Source: Methylovulum sp. | GTDB taxonomy: Bacteria; Pseudomonadota; Gammaproteobacteria; Methylococcales; Methylomonadaceae | Direction: 5' to 3' | Length of the DNA: 64,000 bases | NCBI RefSeq assembly: GCF_028687615.1 | Contig: NZ_JAQTZU010000014.1 | Location: 35,724-99,723 of the forward strand | Part shown: positions 27,668-37,237 of the stretch, piece by piece | Layout of the letters: every line of letters begins with the position of its first letter | Numbering within the stretch: position 1 is the stretch's first letter | Translations under genes and position numbers: made by a program | The notes under the pieces: generated by a model | The model's input: only the letters and a program-made list of their open reading frames with translations | Database searches by the model: none | Told to the model about the DNA's origin: nothing

Positions 27668-27697
27668 AAGTCGCCCTTTGGCGGCTTTATTTTTTTA
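27668..27697 (+). terminator. Intrinsic terminator after truB
   Basis: AAGTCGCC/GGCGGCTT stem (27668-27687, one G-T pair) with a 4-nt loop and a T-rich tail. It separates the rimP-truB unit from rpsO. Confidence 0.85.
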
Positions 27698-27726
27698 TAC
27701 TTTAATCTTATAGGGATTATCAAAAC

Positions 27727-27996
27727 ATGCCATTTACCGCAGAACAAAAAAAAGCCGTTGTTGAAGCTTACCGTTTGACAGAAACCGACACGGGTTCCCC
27801 AGAAGTGCAAGTCGCGTTGTTGACCGCGCACATCACACATTTGACACCGCACTTTGCCGCCCATAAAAAAGACAACCATTCCCGCCGTGGTTTGTTGCGC
27901 ATGGTCAACCAACGCCGCAAGTTGTTGGATTATCTGAAAAATAAAGACGTCGCCCGCTACCGTTCTTTGATTGAACGTCTGGGTCTGCGTAAGTAA
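27727..27996 (+). CDS. rpsO: 30S ribosomal protein S15
   Basis: 89 residues, the standard length. [40 protein letters not shown] and [13 protein letters not shown] are S15 signatures. It binds 16S rRNA in the central domain and in E. coli represses its own mRNA. Followed by pnp as in most Gammaproteobacteria. Confidence 0.98.
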   Translation: MPFTAEQKKAVVEAYRLTETDTGSPEVQVALLTAHITHLTPHFAAHKKDNHSRRGLLRMVNQRRKLLDYLKNKDVARYRSLIERLGLRK

Positions 27997-28009
27997 AGAT
28001 GCCATTGGG

Positions 28010-28031
28010 GGGACGCAAGCGTTTGCGTCCC
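28010..28031. repeat. Hairpin between rpsO and pnp
   Basis: GGGACGCAA (28010-28018) pairs perfectly with TTGCGTCCC (28023-28031). There is no T-run, so it is more likely an mRNA processing or stability hairpin. An RNase III-cleaved stem-loop is known at this spot in E. coli pnp, and autoregulation may be similar here. Confidence 0.6.
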
Positions 28032-28109
28032 TAACAAGAAACGCTACAACCCCAGTAGGGATATGGTCGCCATATCCTTATCCGAACCTCTACACAAAGG
28101 AATCTTATA

Positions 28110-30191
28110 GTGAATCCTATCAGGAAAGAATTTCAATACGGCGCACTCACAGTCAAGCTAGAAACGGGTGAAATTGCCCGCCAAGCCGACGGCGCGGTGA
28201 TGATCGACGTTGACGGTACCACTTTGCTCGTCACCGTGGTGGGCAAAAAAGAAGCCAATGGCGGGGATTTTTTCCCGTTGACCGTAAATTACCAAGAAAA
28301 AGCCTACGCGGCGGGCAAAATCCCGGGTGGTTTTTTCAAACGCGAAGGGCGGCCTAGTGAGCAAGAAACCTTAACGTCCCGTTTGATAGACCGTCCCATT
28401 CGTCCGCTCTTCCCTGAAGGCTATACCAACGAAGTGCAGATAATTGCCACCGTGGTTTCGTTAAACCCTAGTGTCGATCCCGAAATTCCAGCCCTTTTAG
28501 GTGCGTCCGCAGCTTTGGCGGTTTCCGGCTTGCCATTTAACGGCCCTATCGGTGCGGCTTGTGTCGGTTATAAAGACGGTGCGTATCTGTTAAACCCATC
28601 CCCAGCAGAATTAAAAGAATCACAATTGACCTTGGTTGTCGCCGGCACAGCCCACGCGGTATTGATGGTGGAATCTGAAGCCGCTGGCTTATCCGAAGAA
28701 GTCATGTTAGGCGCAGTGTTGTTCGGTCACGAACACATGCAAACGGCGATTAACGCGATCAACGAATTTGCCAATGCGGCAGGCAAAGGCGTGGTTGGTT
28801 GGACAGCTCCCGAAGCCAATGCCACTTTAGTTGGATTAGTGACTGCGGCGGTTGCAGCGGACATCAAAGCCGCTTATCAAGTGCCGGAAAAACTGATCAG
28901 ACAAGAACAGCTCAAAGCCATCCGTAACGCCGCCGTTGAAAAACTCACCGCTGACGGTGACTACGAAGCGAATGCGATCCGCACGATTATCGAACATCTG
29001 GAATACACCATCGTCCGCAATGCGATCTTAAACGAAAGCAAACGTATCGACGGACGCGCATTGGATTCCATCCGCCCGATCAGCATCCGCACTGGCGTAT
29101 TGCCACGCACCCACGGTTCGGCCCTGTTCACACGCGGCGAAACCCAAGCCATCGTGGTCGCCACTTTAGGCACACAACGCGATGCGCAAATCATTGACGC
29201 ATTGGCGGGTGAATACAAAGAACCGTTCATGCTGCATTACAATTTCCCTCCGTACAGCGTAGGTGAAACGGGTCAAGTCGGTTCGCCAAAACGCCGCGAA
29301 ATCGGCCATGGCCGTTTGGCAAAACGCGGTGTCGCCGCCGTGCTGCCGAACATGGAAGAATTCCCCTACACCATCCGCGTGGTTTCTGAAATCACCGAAT
29401 CGAACGGCTCCAGTTCTATGGCTTCCGTGTGCGGCAGTTCCTTGGCATTGATGGACGCCGGTGTGCCGATCAGCGCACCGGTTGCCGGTATTGCGATGGG
29501 CTTGATCAAGGAAGGCGACCGTTTTGCGGTCTTGTCTGACATCATGGGCGATGAAGACCACCTAGGCGATATGGACTTTAAAGTCGCCGGTTCAGAACAG
29601 GGCATCACCGCTTTGCAAATGGACATCAAGATTGACGGCATCACTGCCGAAATCATGAAAACCGCGCTGGAACAAGCCAAGCAAGGCCGTTTGCATATCC
29701 TTGGCGAAATGAACAAGGCGTTGGCTTCAACCCGCGAAGAAATGTCTGATTTTGCACCGCGCATCATCACCTTCAAAATCGACCCTAGCAAAATCCGTGA
29801 AGTGATCGGCAAAGGCGGCGCCACCATACGCGGCATCACCGAAATCACCGGTGCTAGCGTTGACCTGACCGATGACGGCATCGTCAAAATCGCCTCGGTG
29901 GACAAAGCCGCAGGTGAAGAAGCCCGCCGCATGATTGAAGAAATCACCGAAGAAGTCGAAGTCGGCAAAGTCTACGAAGGCAAAGTCGTCCGCCTGATGG
30001 ACTTCGGCGCATTTGTCACCATCCTGCCTGGCAAAGACGGTTTGGTGCATATCTCGCAAATTTCCGATGAACACGTCGATAAAGTCAGCGACAGACTGAA
30101 CGAAGGCGATGTGGTGCGGGTGAAAGTGCTGGAAATTGACCGCCAAGGCCGTGTCCGGTTGAGTATGAAGGAAGCGGACAAAGAAGAATAA
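28110..30191 (+). CDS. pnp: Polyribonucleotide nucleotidyltransferase (PNPase)
   Basis: 693 residues from a GTG start (28110) with AAAGGA upstream. Two RNase PH domains (about 1-225 and 310-545; first has [20 protein letters not shown], second [20 protein letters not shown] with catalytic acids), a KH domain ([20 protein letters not shown]) and an S1 domain (about 620-690). 3'-5' phosphorolytic exoribonuclease and degradosome component. Confidence 0.98.
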   Translation: MNPIRKEFQYGALTVKLETGEIARQADGAVMIDVDGTTLLVTVVGKKEANGGDFFPLTVNYQEKAYAAGKIPGGFFKREGRPSEQETLTSRLIDRPIRPLFPEGYTNEVQIIATVVSLNPSVDPEIPALLGASAALAVSGLPFNGPIGAACVGYKDGAYLLNPSPAELKESQLTLVVAGTAHAVLMVESEAAGLSEEVMLGAVLFGHEHMQTAINAINEFANAAGKGVVGWTAPEANATLVGLVTAAVAADIKAAYQVPEKLIRQEQLKAIRNAAVEKLTADGDYEANAIRTIIEHLEYTIVRNAILNESKRIDGRALDSIRPISIRTGVLPRTHGSALFTRGETQAIVVATLGTQRDAQIIDALAGEYKEPFMLHYNFPPYSVGETGQVGSPKRREIGHGRLAKRGVAAVLPNMEEFPYTIRVVSEITESNGSSSMASVCGSSLALMDAGVPISAPVAGIAMGLIKEGDRFAVLSDIMGDEDHLGDMDFKVAGSEQGITALQMDIKIDGITAEIMKTALEQAKQGRLHILGEMNKALASTREEMSDFAPRIITFKIDPSKIREVIGKGGATIRGITEITGASVDLTDDGIVKIASVDKAAGEEARRMIEEITEEVEVGKVYEGKVVRLMDFGAFVTILPGKDGLVHISQISDEHVDKVSDRLNEGDVVRVKVLEIDRQGRVRLSMKEADKEE

Positions 30192-30216
30192 GCGTTGTCC
30201 GTTGGCGGTAAAAACT

Positions 30217-30241
30217 AAAAGGGTCTTAAGACCCTTTTTTT
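30217..30241 (+). terminator. Intrinsic terminator after pnp
   Basis: AAAAGGGTC/GACCCTTTT stem with a TTAA loop followed by T. Confidence 0.92.
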
Positions 30242-30259
30242 GTGGCTACTAAAATGTAT

Positions 30260-30367
30260 TACTCCCATCTGACTGAAAAACCGTATGCCTTTATAGAGAG
30301 ATAACCTTTGATTTAGAAGATGTTTCCTTATTTCAAGGTGGTACGTTTTCAAAGTGAGATGGGAGTA
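30260..30367. mobile_element. Small MITE-like inverted repeat
   Basis: TACTCCCATCT (30260-30270) and AGATGGGAGTA (30357-30367) are perfect 11-bp arms, with weaker pairing inside. The 108-bp interior is AT-rich and non-coding. Confidence 0.55.
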
Positions 30368-30417
30368 GAAAAAGTAATTGTTGGTGCGAACATCATCCCA
30401 CTTGAAATAATGGGTGC

Positions 30418-30660
30418 TTACAGGTCTCCGCGCCGGGCCATTTCAATATACGTGCTCAATAAATAATTGACTAATACACTTAAATTTTCTTGGCTCACTT
30501 GGCAGTTTTCAGCTAAATACAGCAATACATCTTTATTTAAATAAATAGCTACTTGCATATCTTCTACAGGAACGGAAAGTTTGCTTTGTTCCTTGAGGGA
30601 AAAATCATATTTATTTTGCATTTTATGTCTCGTGGTTACCAATAACTTATGTAACGGCAT
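30418..30660 (-). CDS. Small protein, possible ribbon-helix-helix regulator
   Basis: 80 residues, or 67 from the internal ATG at 30621. The C-terminal two-thirds (VAIYLNKDVLLYLAENC, then LSVLVNYLLSTYIEMARRG) resembles a strand followed by two helices, the RHH antitoxin/regulator plan, but the match is weak. It is divergent from the XRE regulator at 30923 across 260 bp of AT-rich DNA. Confidence 0.5.
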   Translation of the reverse strand: MPLHKLLVTTRHKMQNKYDFSLKEQSKLSVPVEDMQVAIYLNKDVLLYLAENCQVSQENLSVLVNYLLSTYIEMARRGDL

Positions 30661-30922
30661 TATTGGTGGTCTGTAAGGTAATAATTATTTGTTCACGCCG
30701 CTATCGGTTTGCCAAATGGCTTAGATGAAGTAATTATTACCATTATTTTTGGTAATTTTTCACATTATTTTATTTTAATTTAATTACTTAGTTATTGTTT
30801 ATTATAAGTAAACAACACTTGTTAAGCAATAAGCCAGCAATATTTTGGTTTCTATTAGAATACATAATTAGTATGCCAATAGGCTCGTAGACCGTTATAC
30901 TGTCTGTCAGTAAACTTTTTAC

Positions 30923-31279
30923 ATGGAAAATAATGACCTTTATCTACGAATCAAACAGGCGAGAGAGCATTCAAAGCTGACACAGGCGATGCTGGCTATA
31001 TCGGTTGGTGTCAAACGCTCATCTGCCAATCAATGGGAATCGGCGCATTTACGCAAGGAACCGTCAACTCAAAATCTGATTAAAATAGCAACAATTACGG
31101 GAGTGAGTTTTGAGTGGTTAGCGACTGGGCGTGGCGATATGGTTTGGCATTACACAATTAAAGAGCCGAATAACAGTTACGGGGAATTGTCGCCTAAAGA
31201 AAAATATTTGTTGGGCCTTTTTGCTAAGTTGCCAGAACGCAGACAAAAAGCATTGTTGGCATTTTTGGGCAATGATTAA
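30923..31279 (+). CDS. XRE-family HTH regulator
   Basis: 118 residues. N-terminal Cro/C1-type HTH (about 6-65): LRIKQAREHSKLTQAMLAIS and SANQWESAHLRKEPSTQNLI, then GVSFEWLATGRGDM. The last 45 residues form a helical tail. This arrangement is frequent in phage-like or defence-linked repressors. It has no obvious target gene except itself and the divergent small gene. Confidence 0.85.
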   Translation: MENNDLYLRIKQAREHSKLTQAMLAISVGVKRSSANQWESAHLRKEPSTQNLIKIATITGVSFEWLATGRGDMVWHYTIKEPNNSYGELSPKEKYLLGLFAKLPERRQKALLAFLGND

Positions 31280-31327
31280 TATAGTTTCCAGATTCTGGAA
31301 TCCCTATTATTAAGGATTGATGTCATA

Positions 31328-31360
31328 AGACCTGTCAGGTTTTAAAAACCTGACAGGTCT
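31328..31360. repeat. Perfect 33-bp REP palindrome
   Basis: AGACCTGTCAGGTTTT, a central A, and its exact complement. This is the cleanest member of a family also seen at 14173-14205, 25978-26010, 37952-37979, 46944-46970 and 46990-47016. Confidence 0.9.
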
Positions 31361-31423
31361 GTGTTGGCAATTGCCAAAATTATTTTAGGCTTATTCCTAA
31401 GTTAAGTTTAGGCTTATGAAACG

Positions 31424-31543
31424 ATGGTAAAAATATTTCGCCCACCCAAAATTATACGAAGTTATGGTGCATTGTCAGGCGACGAAGCTATCTGGCTTTG
31501 GTTGGACGCCGCCAGCAAATTCGGCGATCTTGTTTATGCGTAA
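31424..31543 (+). CDS. Very short ORF, possible gene remnant
   Basis: 39 codons: begins MVKIFRPPKIIRSYG and continues LSGDEAIWLWLDAASKFGDL. Codon use is coding-like (G/C-rich third positions) in an otherwise AT-rich gap, but no ribosome site or family is evident. It could be a fragment of a larger lost gene. Confidence 0.25.
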   Translation: MVKIFRPPKIIRSYGALSGDEAIWLWLDAASKFGDLVYA

Positions 31544-31708
31544 ACCTTGGGTTGTCTAGAGATTTTTAGCGGTTGGGGAAATGTCGAATGCTTGCTTCAG
31601 TTTGTTGTGTGGGGAGAGGGTTATGGCAAGGAGGATTTGTACAACAGATCCAAGCTTGAAGTGCTTGGCTTTAGGATTTGATGTGGGACAATCACAAATT
31701 TTTAACAT

Positions 31709-31749
31709 AAAAAAACCCTCCGATGATTTCTCATACGGAGGGTTTTTTA
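31709..31749 (-). terminator. Terminator of the small membrane-protein gene, possibly bidirectional
   Basis: AAAACCCTCCG and CGGAGGGTTTT arms around a 13-nt loop, with A-run and T-run on both sides. It lies 7 bp past the stop of the minus-strand gene. Confidence 0.88.
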
Positions 31750-31755
31750 TACTAC

Positions 31756-31965
31756 TTATTTGCCTGAAATTTGTGACGCAGTAGCGTTGTTGCTAGTGTG
31801 TCTTTTTTCTATGTTAGAAAAAGTTTCAGTTTGTAGTGCTGCAACAGTACCACTTTGCAAATGTTTGGTTTCATCTTTTTTCAGTAAAACAACCAATAGA
31901 ATGATGCCAGCGATGCAACCGCCAACAACGTACCACAGTGTATTGTCATCTTGAGCTTCAGCCAT
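31756..31965 (-). CDS. Small single-pass membrane protein, unknown
   Basis: 69 residues: short polar N terminus (MAEAQDDNTL), a hydrophobic helix (about 11-28, WYVVGGCIAGIILLVVLL) followed by KK, and a polar Thr/Ser/Gln-rich tail. N-out topology is predicted by the positive-inside rule. It has its own terminator. Not recognised. Confidence 0.65.
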   Translation of the reverse strand: MAEAQDDNTLWYVVGGCIAGIILLVVLLKKDETKHLQSGTVAALQTETFSNIEKRHTSNNATASQISGK

Positions 31966-32455
31966 TTTAAAATCCTCATCTATAGTTATTGATATTTTTG
32001 TTATTTCCCTTTCCTCAAAGGGAGCAACCCTAAATTCAAGATTTATGAGTTGGTTGTCGAAAGTTTTTCTTAAACAACGGTGTAATTTTTATCATGATAA
32101 AAGTATTGTGTCAAAGCTATTAAAGAAAAATTACAAGATTATTAAAATTTAGTTAGTATTGTCGTATGCTTATATTTTGCAACAAATTGAAAATAAATAA
32201 GAAATAATCGCCTGTGAAGTCACTGCTTAAAATTAAAAAATTATTTTTAATCACAAAGCGCCGCCCTTCCCATATCCATTGCAGGGCGTCCATCTAGGAA
32301 AACGCCTTATTAAAGGTTATGATAGCGGCAAGTGCTTGTCACTAAGGCATAAACGATTGCTAAACTTTCCAAGCAATATGAATTTATCGTTGCTGGCGGA
32401 TCTATAATTTCGATGTAAACCCAATATACCAATTAAATTTTTTGAGATTGATTTT
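31966..32455. other. 490-bp gap before the Ter operon
   Basis: AT-rich intergenic DNA between a divergent small gene and the first TerD gene. It should hold both promoters. I find no repeat longer than 10 bp and no credible ORF. Confidence 0.5.
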
Positions 32456-33031
32456 ATGAGTATTTCATTAAGTAAAGGCGGCAATATCAGTTTGTCAAAA
32501 ACCGACCCTAGCCTTAAAAATGTCATAGTCGGCTTAGGTTGGGATGCCAGGCCAACGGATGGTGCTGATTTTGATTTGGACGCCAGTGCATTCATGGTCA
32601 AGGAAGATGGCAAAGTCCGCTCAGACAGTGATTTTATTTTTTATAACCAAACGAAATCCACTTGCGGCTCGGTTGAACATACCGGTGACAACCGCACGGG
32701 GGCGGGTGATGGTGATGATGAGTCTGTTATCGTGTTGCTCGATAAAGTTCCTGGCGACGTACAGCGCGTGGTTTTCACGGTGACTATCCACGAAGCTGAG
32801 CAACGTAAACAAAATTTCGGTCAAGTCACCCATGCGTTCGTTAGGATCGTCAATAAAGATACCGGTATAGAAGTGACCCGTTTTGATCTTAGCGAAGATG
32901 CTTCCATAGAAACCGCAATGATTTTTGGTGAAATCTACCGACACGGCGGCGAATGGAAATTCCGCGCAGTCGGGCAAGGCTATGCCGGCGGTTTGGCGGC
33001 GTTGGCGCGGCAATGCGGCATTAATGTATAA
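32456..33031 (+). CDS. TerD-family calcium-binding stress protein (first copy)
   Basis: 191 residues, the standard TerD/TerE length. Opens [20 protein letters not shown], then [20 protein letters not shown], and has the acidic loops DFDLDA and GDGDDES that bind calcium in TerD. Ends [19 protein letters not shown]. Cytoplasmic, associated with tellurite, colicin and phage-stress phenotypes. About two-thirds of residues appear shared with the copy at 33652, so the pair looks like a tandem duplication. Confidence 0.95.
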   Translation: MSISLSKGGNISLSKTDPSLKNVIVGLGWDARPTDGADFDLDASAFMVKEDGKVRSDSDFIFYNQTKSTCGSVEHTGDNRTGAGDGDDESVIVLLDKVPGDVQRVVFTVTIHEAEQRKQNFGQVTHAFVRIVNKDTGIEVTRFDLSEDASIETAMIFGEIYRHGGEWKFRAVGQGYAGGLAALARQCGINV

Positions 33032-33112
33032 ATCATAATTATGTACCTAAACCGGTTCTACAAACAGCGTTCCTTTGTTTTTGATCATACATCCAACTGA
33101 TAAAGGCTAAAA

Positions 33113-33508
33113 ATGAGTTATAAAGCCCGTTTAATAAAATTGGCAATAAAATGTACACCCAAGATCATGGTGGTATGGGGGGCGAATATTGTACTTAAAG
33201 GCATTGCCGAACTGACCGATTTTAAGTTTGATCTGGAAACCCGGAAAGTCTACGTTCGAACCCTGCTAAACGGCGAAGTGGAGGCGATTGAAGTGTGGGT
33301 GGAAGATTTTGCTATGGTCAACGATGGGGAAAACTACACATTTATCATCCAGCAAGCCCAATCAAACAAGCTGTGGTTGACTAATTTGCTGTCGCATATC
33401 ATTGGAAGAGCTTGGAAAATTCCTGTGACACCACAATTAAAATCTCATATTGAGCTTCTGTCAGAGCTATTAAAAGCCGAAAAACCGGAACAGAAAGAAA
33501 CTGATTAA
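33113..33508 (+). CDS. Hypothetical protein of the Ter operon
   Basis: 131 residues. An N-terminal amphipathic or weakly hydrophobic stretch (about 5-30) is followed by a beta-rich part (DLETRKVYVRTLLNGEVEAI, EVWVEDFAMVNDGENYTFII) and a helical tail. No family recognised, though position between two TerD genes suggests a related role. Confidence 0.75.
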   Translation: MSYKARLIKLAIKCTPKIMVVWGANIVLKGIAELTDFKFDLETRKVYVRTLLNGEVEAIEVWVEDFAMVNDGENYTFIIQQAQSNKLWLTNLLSHIIGRAWKIPVTPQLKSHIELLSELLKAEKPEQKETD

Positions 33509-33651
33509 AGAATGAATGGACTGCTCCATTGATTTTGAACAAAAGCCCAACTTGTCACTCTAGCGAAGCTTAGCGTTATCGACTTTCCGTAACGATAAAA
33601 ACGGAAATTGTTTTTTTTAGTTAATCAATAACAAACGAGGAGAATAAAATC

Positions 33652-34227
33652 ATGGCAATATCATTGACAAAAGGCGGCAACGTCAACTTAAGCAAAGAAG
33701 TCCCAGGCTTGAACAAAATCATCGTGGGTTTAGGCTGGGATGCCCGCTCCACCGACGGCGCGGCGTTCGATTTGGATGCCAGCGCGTTTTTGGTCAAACT
33801 GGACGGCAAGGTCCGTTCCGATAGCGATTTTTGTTTTTTCAACAATAAAGTCGTTGCTGATGGCGCCGTCCAACACATGGGCGATAACACCACCGGGGCA
33901 GGCGAGGGCGACGATGAAGTCGTTAAAGTTGAATTGGCAAAAATTCCTGCCGATTTGGATAAAGTCGTTTTCACCGTAACCATTTACGATGCCGAAACCC
34001 GCAAACAAAACTTTGGCCAAGTCAGCCATGCTTTCATCCGCATCGTCAATGAAGAAGGCGGGCAAGAAATTGCCCGTTATGATTTGAGCGAAGATGCGTC
34101 AGTTGAGACGGCGATGATTTTCGGCGAAATTTACCGCATCGGTGCAGAATGGAAATTCAAAGCCGTAGGCCAAGGCTTTGCCGGTGGCTTAGGCCCATTG
34201 GCGGCGTCGTTTGGCGTCAACGTTTAA
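33652..34227 (+). CDS. terD: TerD-family protein (second copy)
   Basis: 191 residues. [40 protein letters not shown] and [20 protein letters not shown] show both calcium-binding acidic loops. Ends [16 protein letters not shown], as in canonical TerD. A good AGGAG site precedes the ATG. The next TerD-like gene starts 6 bp later. Confidence 0.96.
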   Translation: MAISLTKGGNVNLSKEVPGLNKIIVGLGWDARSTDGAAFDLDASAFLVKLDGKVRSDSDFCFFNNKVVADGAVQHMGDNTTGAGEGDDEVVKVELAKIPADLDKVVFTVTIYDAETRKQNFGQVSHAFIRIVNEEGGQEIARYDLSEDASVETAMIFGEIYRIGAEWKFKAVGQGFAGGLGPLAASFGVNV

Positions 34228-34233
34228 GGAACT

Positions 34234-34842
34234 ATGATGGCTATTAATTTACAAAAAGGGCAAAAAATATCGTTGTCCAAAGAATCCGGCGGCAGCTTAA
34301 GCAAAGTCATTATGGGCTTGGGCTGGGATGCGAAAAAAAGCGAGAAAAAAGGCGGTATGCTGGGAGGCCTGTTTGGTGGCGGCGCGGGCGCGGGTGATTC
34401 GATAGACTTGGATGCCTCCTGCGTGATGTTTGACGATAACAACAAATCGGTAGATGTTGTTTATTTCGGGCATCTGAAAAGCAAAGATGGCAGCATCACC
34501 CACACCGGCGACAACCGCACCGGCGATGGTGACGGCGATGACGAGCAAATCATCGTTGACCTGGATAAAGTGCCTGCCAACGTCAAATCGTTGGTGTTCA
34601 CGGTCAATTCCTTTACCGGACAAACCTTTGATTCGGTTGAAAATGCTTACTGCCGCATGGTCGATAGCAGCAACAAAGCTGAAATCGCCCGTTACACGCT
34701 CAGTTCGCAAGGTTCGCACACCGCGCAAATCATGGCTAAAGTCTACCGCCACAATGGCGAATGGAAAATGCACGCCATCGGCGAAAACGGCACCGGCCGC
34801 ACCATCGAAAATTTGCTGCCGCAAATCATCCCCCATCTTTAA
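34234..34842 (+). CDS. TerD-superfamily protein with Gly-rich loop (TerZ/TerX-like)
   Basis: 202 residues (a second ATG follows directly). GLGWDAKKSEKKGGMLGGLF is interrupted by a Gly-rich insertion before DSIDLDASCVMFDDNNK, and [20 protein letters not shown] carries the acidic loop. The length and the insertion match TerZ/TerX-like paralogues more than TerD. The ATP-grasp gene starts 5 bp after the stop. Confidence 0.93.
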   Translation: MMAINLQKGQKISLSKESGGSLSKVIMGLGWDAKKSEKKGGMLGGLFGGGAGAGDSIDLDASCVMFDDNNKSVDVVYFGHLKSKDGSITHTGDNRTGDGDGDDEQIIVDLDKVPANVKSLVFTVNSFTGQTFDSVENAYCRMVDSSNKAEIARYTLSSQGSHTAQIMAKVYRHNGEWKMHAIGENGTGRTIENLLPQIIPHL

Positions 34843-34847
34843 AACTA

Positions 34848-35867
34848 ATGCGCATTTGGTTCAATAAAACCTTCTCCACCATCAGCGCAGTCTTTAATAA
34901 CCTTCACCTGGCCGGACGGCCAGGTGAAGTCACGATTATCTGCACCCACACCCACAACACCGCCTCGGCTTTTTTGGCGGCAGACGAATACTACCTTGAA
35001 CCGAGCCTGATTGATGAAGCTTATCTACTCTGGTGTTTGGATTTTTGCCTAAGCCATCGGATCGGTTTGTTTTGGCCCGGCAAAGAAGCGGCGCTTATCA
35101 GCAAGCATCATGAGCGTTTCCAGGCCATCGGTGTGCAAGTCCTGTCGGTTGCCGATTACAACACGCTGAGTTTGCTCGACAACAAAGCCGGGTTTTACGC
35201 CGCGCTAAACCCCGAAATTGCCCCGACGATGGACTTTATTGCCGTTGATAATCTGGATGCGTTCGACCGTGCCGTCATGGAATTGTCCACCCGCCACGAA
35301 AGCCTGTGCGTCAAACCTTCCGTGTCCGTGTTTGGCCTGGGTTTCCGCATCCTTGACACTCAGCGCGACAGCATCACCCATTTAGCCAAAGGCGTGGAAT
35401 ACCAAATCCCGCTATCCGAATTGCGTTTGGGTATGTTCAACACCCGTCATTTCGAGACGATGTTGGTCATGGAACACTTGGGCGGACACGAATGGAGCGT
35501 CGATTGCGCCGGGCGGCATGGCGAACTGCTATGCGCCGTGCAACGTAAAAAACCCCTGCTCAAAGGCCACGGTCAGGAAATTGACAACAACGCCGATATA
35601 CAGGGTATGGTTGAACGCCTGAGCAGGCATTACCGCCTGAACGGCTTGTTCAACATCCAGTTTAAGGAAGGCAAGTACGGGCCAAAGTTGCTGGAAATCA
35701 ACCCGCGTCCGTCAGGCGGTTTTGGCATGGCGTGTTTGGCGGGCGTGAATCTGGCGAAAGTCGCTTTACAGGCGATCAAGGGGGAGAAGGTGATTGTGCC
35801 TAGCATTGATTATGGCTTGCGGGTTACGGAAGTGGGGATGCCTGTGGTGTTGAGGAATGTGGGTTGA
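34848..35867 (+). CDS. Ter-operon ATP-grasp enzyme
   Basis: 339 residues from the ATG at 34848 (an upstream ATG at 34761 lies inside the TerD-like gene). N-terminal pre-ATP-grasp region (ICTHTHNTASAFLAADEYYL), then the ATP-grasp domain with ESLCVKPSVSVFGLGF and the metal-binding KLLEINPRPSGGFGMACLAG. ATP-grasp ligases join a carboxylate and an amine or thiol. In Ter operons this gene belongs to a predicted module making a nucleoside-like metabolite. Substrates are unknown. Confidence 0.88.
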   Translation: MRIWFNKTFSTISAVFNNLHLAGRPGEVTIICTHTHNTASAFLAADEYYLEPSLIDEAYLLWCLDFCLSHRIGLFWPGKEAALISKHHERFQAIGVQVLSVADYNTLSLLDNKAGFYAALNPEIAPTMDFIAVDNLDAFDRAVMELSTRHESLCVKPSVSVFGLGFRILDTQRDSITHLAKGVEYQIPLSELRLGMFNTRHFETMLVMEHLGGHEWSVDCAGRHGELLCAVQRKKPLLKGHGQEIDNNADIQGMVERLSRHYRLNGLFNIQFKEGKYGPKLLEINPRPSGGFGMACLAGVNLAKVALQAIKGEKVIVPSIDYGLRVTEVGMPVVLRNVG

Positions 35868-35896
35868 CGTTCGGCTATAAATATGGCGGATAGCTT

Positions 35897-37234
35897 ATGG
35901 CTAAGATTGAGGGCATTCGGGTCAAGAATTTTAAGACGTTGAAGGATGTGACGTTGGGTAAATTATGGAACGTTTTTGACATTGAGCCATTAACACCAAT
36001 GACCGTTGTTATAGGTAAAAACGGCGTTGGTAAAAGCACACTATTTGATGTTTTTGGTTTTTTAGCAGACGCTCTTAAATTAGGAGTTGAAGATGCTTGT
36101 GATTTATCTGGCCGAGGCGGGTTCGAGGGGATTCGCTCGCAAGGACAATCAGGTGCCATTGAATTTGAAATAGCTTATAGGGAAAGTGTCAGCCATTCTC
36201 TTATTACATATAAAATTTCTGTTGATATTGATGGGAATGGCCGACCTTTTATAACGGCTGAGTCATTTTTTCAAGTATCCAGTAAAAGTACGATTTATTA
36301 CTTAGTGCTTATCAAAGGATTTGGTTTTGCTTTAAAAGATCAGGAAATAAATTTAAATGACACTAATGAAAATGGTTTCGAGCTTGATAAGCTCCAAACA
36401 CTCCTTTCCGAAGCAACTCATGAGTTTAGAAACGAAAGCTCAAATTTATCAATATCTGTAATCAATCAAATCGCACAAAAAAATGGCTTGAATTCATTTG
36501 AAGCAGTCGGGTTAACTGATAATAGAAAACTGGGTATAGCTACGCTAGGTGCGCTTACCCAACATCCTAGAATATCGGCTTTTCGTCAATTTATCGAAAA
36601 TTGGTATCTTAGTTATTTTACTCCCGATGCCGCCCGAACTCTGCCCATGTCCGGCGCACAACAACACCTAAACAGTAAAGGCGACAATATCGCCAATTTT
36701 GTGCAATTCATGGAACGCGAACGCCGCGACAAATTCCAAAACATCCTAAACCGCATCGCTGAAAAAATTCCGGGCATTGGTTCAATCAAAACCTACCGCG
36801 ACCAGATCAGCAACCAATTGCATTTGCTGTTCCAAGACATAGGCTTTGATAAGCCATTTTACGCCCCGCAAATGTCCGACGGCACACTCAAAGTCTTCGC
36901 CTACTTGCTACTTTTAGAAGACCCCAATCCGCCGCCGTTCATCTGCATCGAAGAACCCGAAAACGGCCTATACCACAAACTGCTGGAAACCTTAGCCGCC
37001 GAATTCCGTAGCCATGCCACCGGAAAGGATGACGGCTCACAATTGTTCATCACCACGCACCAGCCTTATTTTGTTGATGCCTTAGAACCGGAAGAAGTTT
37101 GGGTACTGGAAAAAGGCGAAGACGGTTTCGCCAAAATAACCCGTGCCAGTGATATTCCTTACGTCCAAAACATGGTCAATGAAGGTTTGCCTTTAGGGTC
37201 GTTATGGTACAGCGATTATCTGGATGCCCGCTAA
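35897..37234 (+). CDS. AAA_21/SMC-like ATPase, defence-type
   Basis: 445 residues. Walker A GKNGVGKS at residues 40-47, ABC-type signature MSDGTLKVFAYLLLL, Walker B with catalytic Glu FICIEEPENGL and the His switch FITTHQPYFVDAL. This is the OLD/RecF-like ATPase plan. The downstream TOPRIM gene is 4 bp away. About bp 35960-36620 is markedly more AT-rich than 36640-37234, so the gene looks like a mosaic. Such ATPase-TOPRIM pairs are found among anti-phage systems; that function is inferred here. Confidence 0.9.
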   Translation: MAKIEGIRVKNFKTLKDVTLGKLWNVFDIEPLTPMTVVIGKNGVGKSTLFDVFGFLADALKLGVEDACDLSGRGGFEGIRSQGQSGAIEFEIAYRESVSHSLITYKISVDIDGNGRPFITAESFFQVSSKSTIYYLVLIKGFGFALKDQEINLNDTNENGFELDKLQTLLSEATHEFRNESSNLSISVINQIAQKNGLNSFEAVGLTDNRKLGIATLGALTQHPRISAFRQFIENWYLSYFTPDAARTLPMSGAQQHLNSKGDNIANFVQFMERERRDKFQNILNRIAEKIPGIGSIKTYRDQISNQLHLLFQDIGFDKPFYAPQMSDGTLKVFAYLLLLEDPNPPPFICIEEPENGLYHKLLETLAAEFRSHATGKDDGSQLFITTHQPYFVDALEPEEVWVLEKGEDGFAKITRASDIPYVQNMVNEGLPLGSLWYSDYLDAR

Positions 37235-37237
37235 ACT

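Noticed and set aside
31581..31784. 67-codon plus-strand ORF before the small membrane-protein gene
   Set aside because: It reads through the terminator hairpin at 31709-31749 and lacks coding character.
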